A DNA stretch of 6,720 bases from Acidobacteriota bacterium. Its GTDB lineage: Bacteria; Acidobacteriota; Terriglobia; Terriglobales; Acidobacteriaceae. The notes beneath the pieces were generated by a model. That model saw only the letters and a list, made by a program, of their open reading frames with translations, made no database searches and was not told the DNA's origin. The translations under genes were made by a program, and so were the position numbers. The stretch is taken from assembly GCA_021778875.1 (NCBI GenBank), contig JAJYBT010000143.1, positions 1 to 6,720 of the forward strand. The letters run 5' to 3'. Numbering within the stretch: position 1 is the first letter of the stretch; each line of letters begins with the position of its first letter. Positions 5,998 to 6,720 of the stretch are shown here, in pieces.

Positions 5998-6633
5998 TTA
6001 GCTCTGGTGGTCGCCCTGCTGCGCGGCGATGGCCAGCATCATCTGGCTGCCTGCCGCCAGCTTTACGTCATCCTTCTTATTCGATACAAAGACACCCGAA
6101 TTCACGCGGGCTATTGCACTATGCAGATCAACCCCGGAGATGGCGTCGACCTGATCCATCTGCAGGGTACTTCCATCCCATTTGTTCCCGCCCGGAGTGC
6201 TGTAGAAGCCATACGCCGGCGGAGTGATTCCCATAATGGTCGCCATAACTGGAATTACCTTGCCGCTCTTCAACTTAGCCTGAGTAAAGCGCAAGGCCAG
6301 CCGGGAAGTTCCTTTGACCTGCATCTGATCCGTGACAACCGTACCAAGCAGTACGGTGCCGCGTGGTAACTCGACGCCGCTTTTCAGGTGGACGGCTCCA
6401 CTGAGTACGGCTCGAAACTGATTCCCCGACTGCATCTTTCTGGAGTCGAGATCCTTGACCAGGGCAACCTGCGCAGGCACCATCATGCTTGCCTCGCGCT
6501 GCTGCGCCGCGACGCTGACCGTGTTTGCCGCGGGCTGCGCACCCGCTTCGCCGGATGCATGGAGAAACCCCGGACAGAGCAGGGAGAGAGAAGCGACGGC
6601 GATCGACAGGGATATAGCAGCTTCACGTTTCAT
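5998..6633 (-). CDS. Small exported protein with VirB10/TrbI-like beta domain, function unknown
   Basis: The product is 211 aa and has an N-terminal signal peptide (KRE, hydrophobic 7-24, likely cleavage near HASG). Cys20 is not in a proper lipobox (it is preceded by Leu-Leu), so this is probably not a lipoprotein. A Gln/Ala-rich linker follows. The core (50-205) is beta-rich: MVPAQVALVKDLDSRKMQSG, FRAVLSGAVHLKSGVELPRG, TVLLGTVVTDQM, RLALRFTQAKLKSGKVIPVM. The order 'residue pair setting export of a leached or exposed surface, then inducible default value, then LPRGT-x-LLG, then a strand with the K-SG-x-IPV turn' recalls the TrbI/VirB10 C-terminal barrel segment (PQGT-x-LIG). The acidobacterial genomes I recall carry many stand-alone proteins like this, but their role is not known. 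The start at 6633 has AGGAG (6647-6643) nine bases upstream. Parts are clearly less GC-rich than the neighbours (about 45% in 6061-6120 by hand count). Confidence 0.78.
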   Translation of the reverse strand: MKREAAISLSIAVASLSLLCPGFLHASGEAGAQPAANTVSVAAQQREASMMVPAQVALVKDLDSRKMQSGNQFRAVLSGAVHLKSGVELPRGTVLLGTVVTDQMQVKGTSRLALRFTQAKLKSGKVIPVMATIMGITPPAYGFYSTPGGNKWDGSTLQMDQVDAISGVDLHSAIARVNSGVFVSNKKDDVKLAAGSQMMLAIAAQQGDHQS

Positions 6634-6720
6634 GCGAAGTAACTCCTAAAGTTTGAGATAACTTGTGCCTCCACTTTGCCATCGTTCTGGAGGCATTCGT
6701 CTTGTCAACTTAGAGGACTT
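6634..6720 (-). promoter_or_regulatory. Candidate promoter and operator region of the VirB10-like gene
   Basis: On the minus strand a perfect TTGACA (6708-6703) matches the -35 consensus. The best -10 at normal distance is AACGAT (6686-6681), only three of six bases, so this would need an activator or an alternative -10. An 8-bp inverted repeat, TGCCTCCA (6666-6673) and TGGAGGCA (6688-6695), has its arm centres 22 bp apart, two helical turns, and overlaps the promoter spacer and -10 area. That is where a dimeric regulator could act; it could also fold as an 8-bp stem with a 14-base loop in the 5' leader. The AGGAG ribosome-binding site is at 6647-6643. Confidence 0.4.

Noticed and set aside
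6574..6576. Cys20 of the VirB10-like protein as a lipoprotein attachment site
   Set aside because: The residues before it are Ser-Leu-Leu, whereas a lipobox needs a small residue (Gly, Ala or Ser) at the position just before the cysteine.
1..6720. tRNA, rRNA, CRISPR array, insertion sequence, attachment site or toxin-antitoxin pair
   Set aside because: None was seen on either strand: no regularly spaced repeats, no transposase- or integrase-like frame, no T-loop-type tRNA sequence, and no small gene pair.

Overview
This 6.7 kb window is GC-rich, densely coding chromosomal DNA. It looks like part of a free-living, polysaccharide-using heterotroph. My best guess is an Acidobacteriota (Terriglobia-type) genome. 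That rests on the secreted TPR protein with an N-terminal beta-sandwich domain and the small exported VirB10/TrbI-like beta protein, both of which resemble families I associate with that phylum. The placement is an inference, because no rRNA or other marker gene is present. I see no mobile element, CRISPR array, tRNA or rRNA.

Layout, left to right. (1) Positions 1-327, minus strand: the N-terminal part of a secreted GH30-family glycoside hydrolase, which runs off the left edge. (2) 401-892 and 903-2174, minus strand: moaC and moeA, two molybdenum-cofactor genes in the order moeA then moaC. The gap is 10 bp, and the moaC ribosome-binding site overlaps the moeA stop codon. (3) 2240-2278: a strong hairpin between moeA and the gene upstream of it. 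(4) 2297-3541, minus strand: an exported protein with a beta-sandwich domain, a charged helical segment and TPR repeats. (5) 3542-3982: a divergent intergenic region of about 440 bp with a short AT-richer island and small repeats but no gene I can support. (6) 3983-4477 and 4474-5841, plus strand: a GNAT acetyltransferase overlapping trmFO by 4 bases (GTGA), so the two are translationally coupled. TrmFO is the folate- and FAD-dependent tRNA U54 methyltransferase. (7) 5842-5997: a convergent intergenic gap with weak hairpins. (8) 5998-6633, minus strand: a small exported protein with VirB10/TrbI-like sequence features. Its upstream region holds a consensus -35 hexamer and an inverted repeat with two-turn spacing.

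The genes form four or five separate units rather than one system. The clear functional links are moeA-moaC (molybdopterin synthesis and molybdenum insertion) and GNAT-trmFO (coupled by overlap, with no obvious shared pathway). I looked for a novel multi-gene system and did not find convincing evidence for one. The less ordinary items are the two exported proteins of unknown role, the possible leaderless starts of moeA and the GNAT gene, and the operator-like repeat near the right edge.
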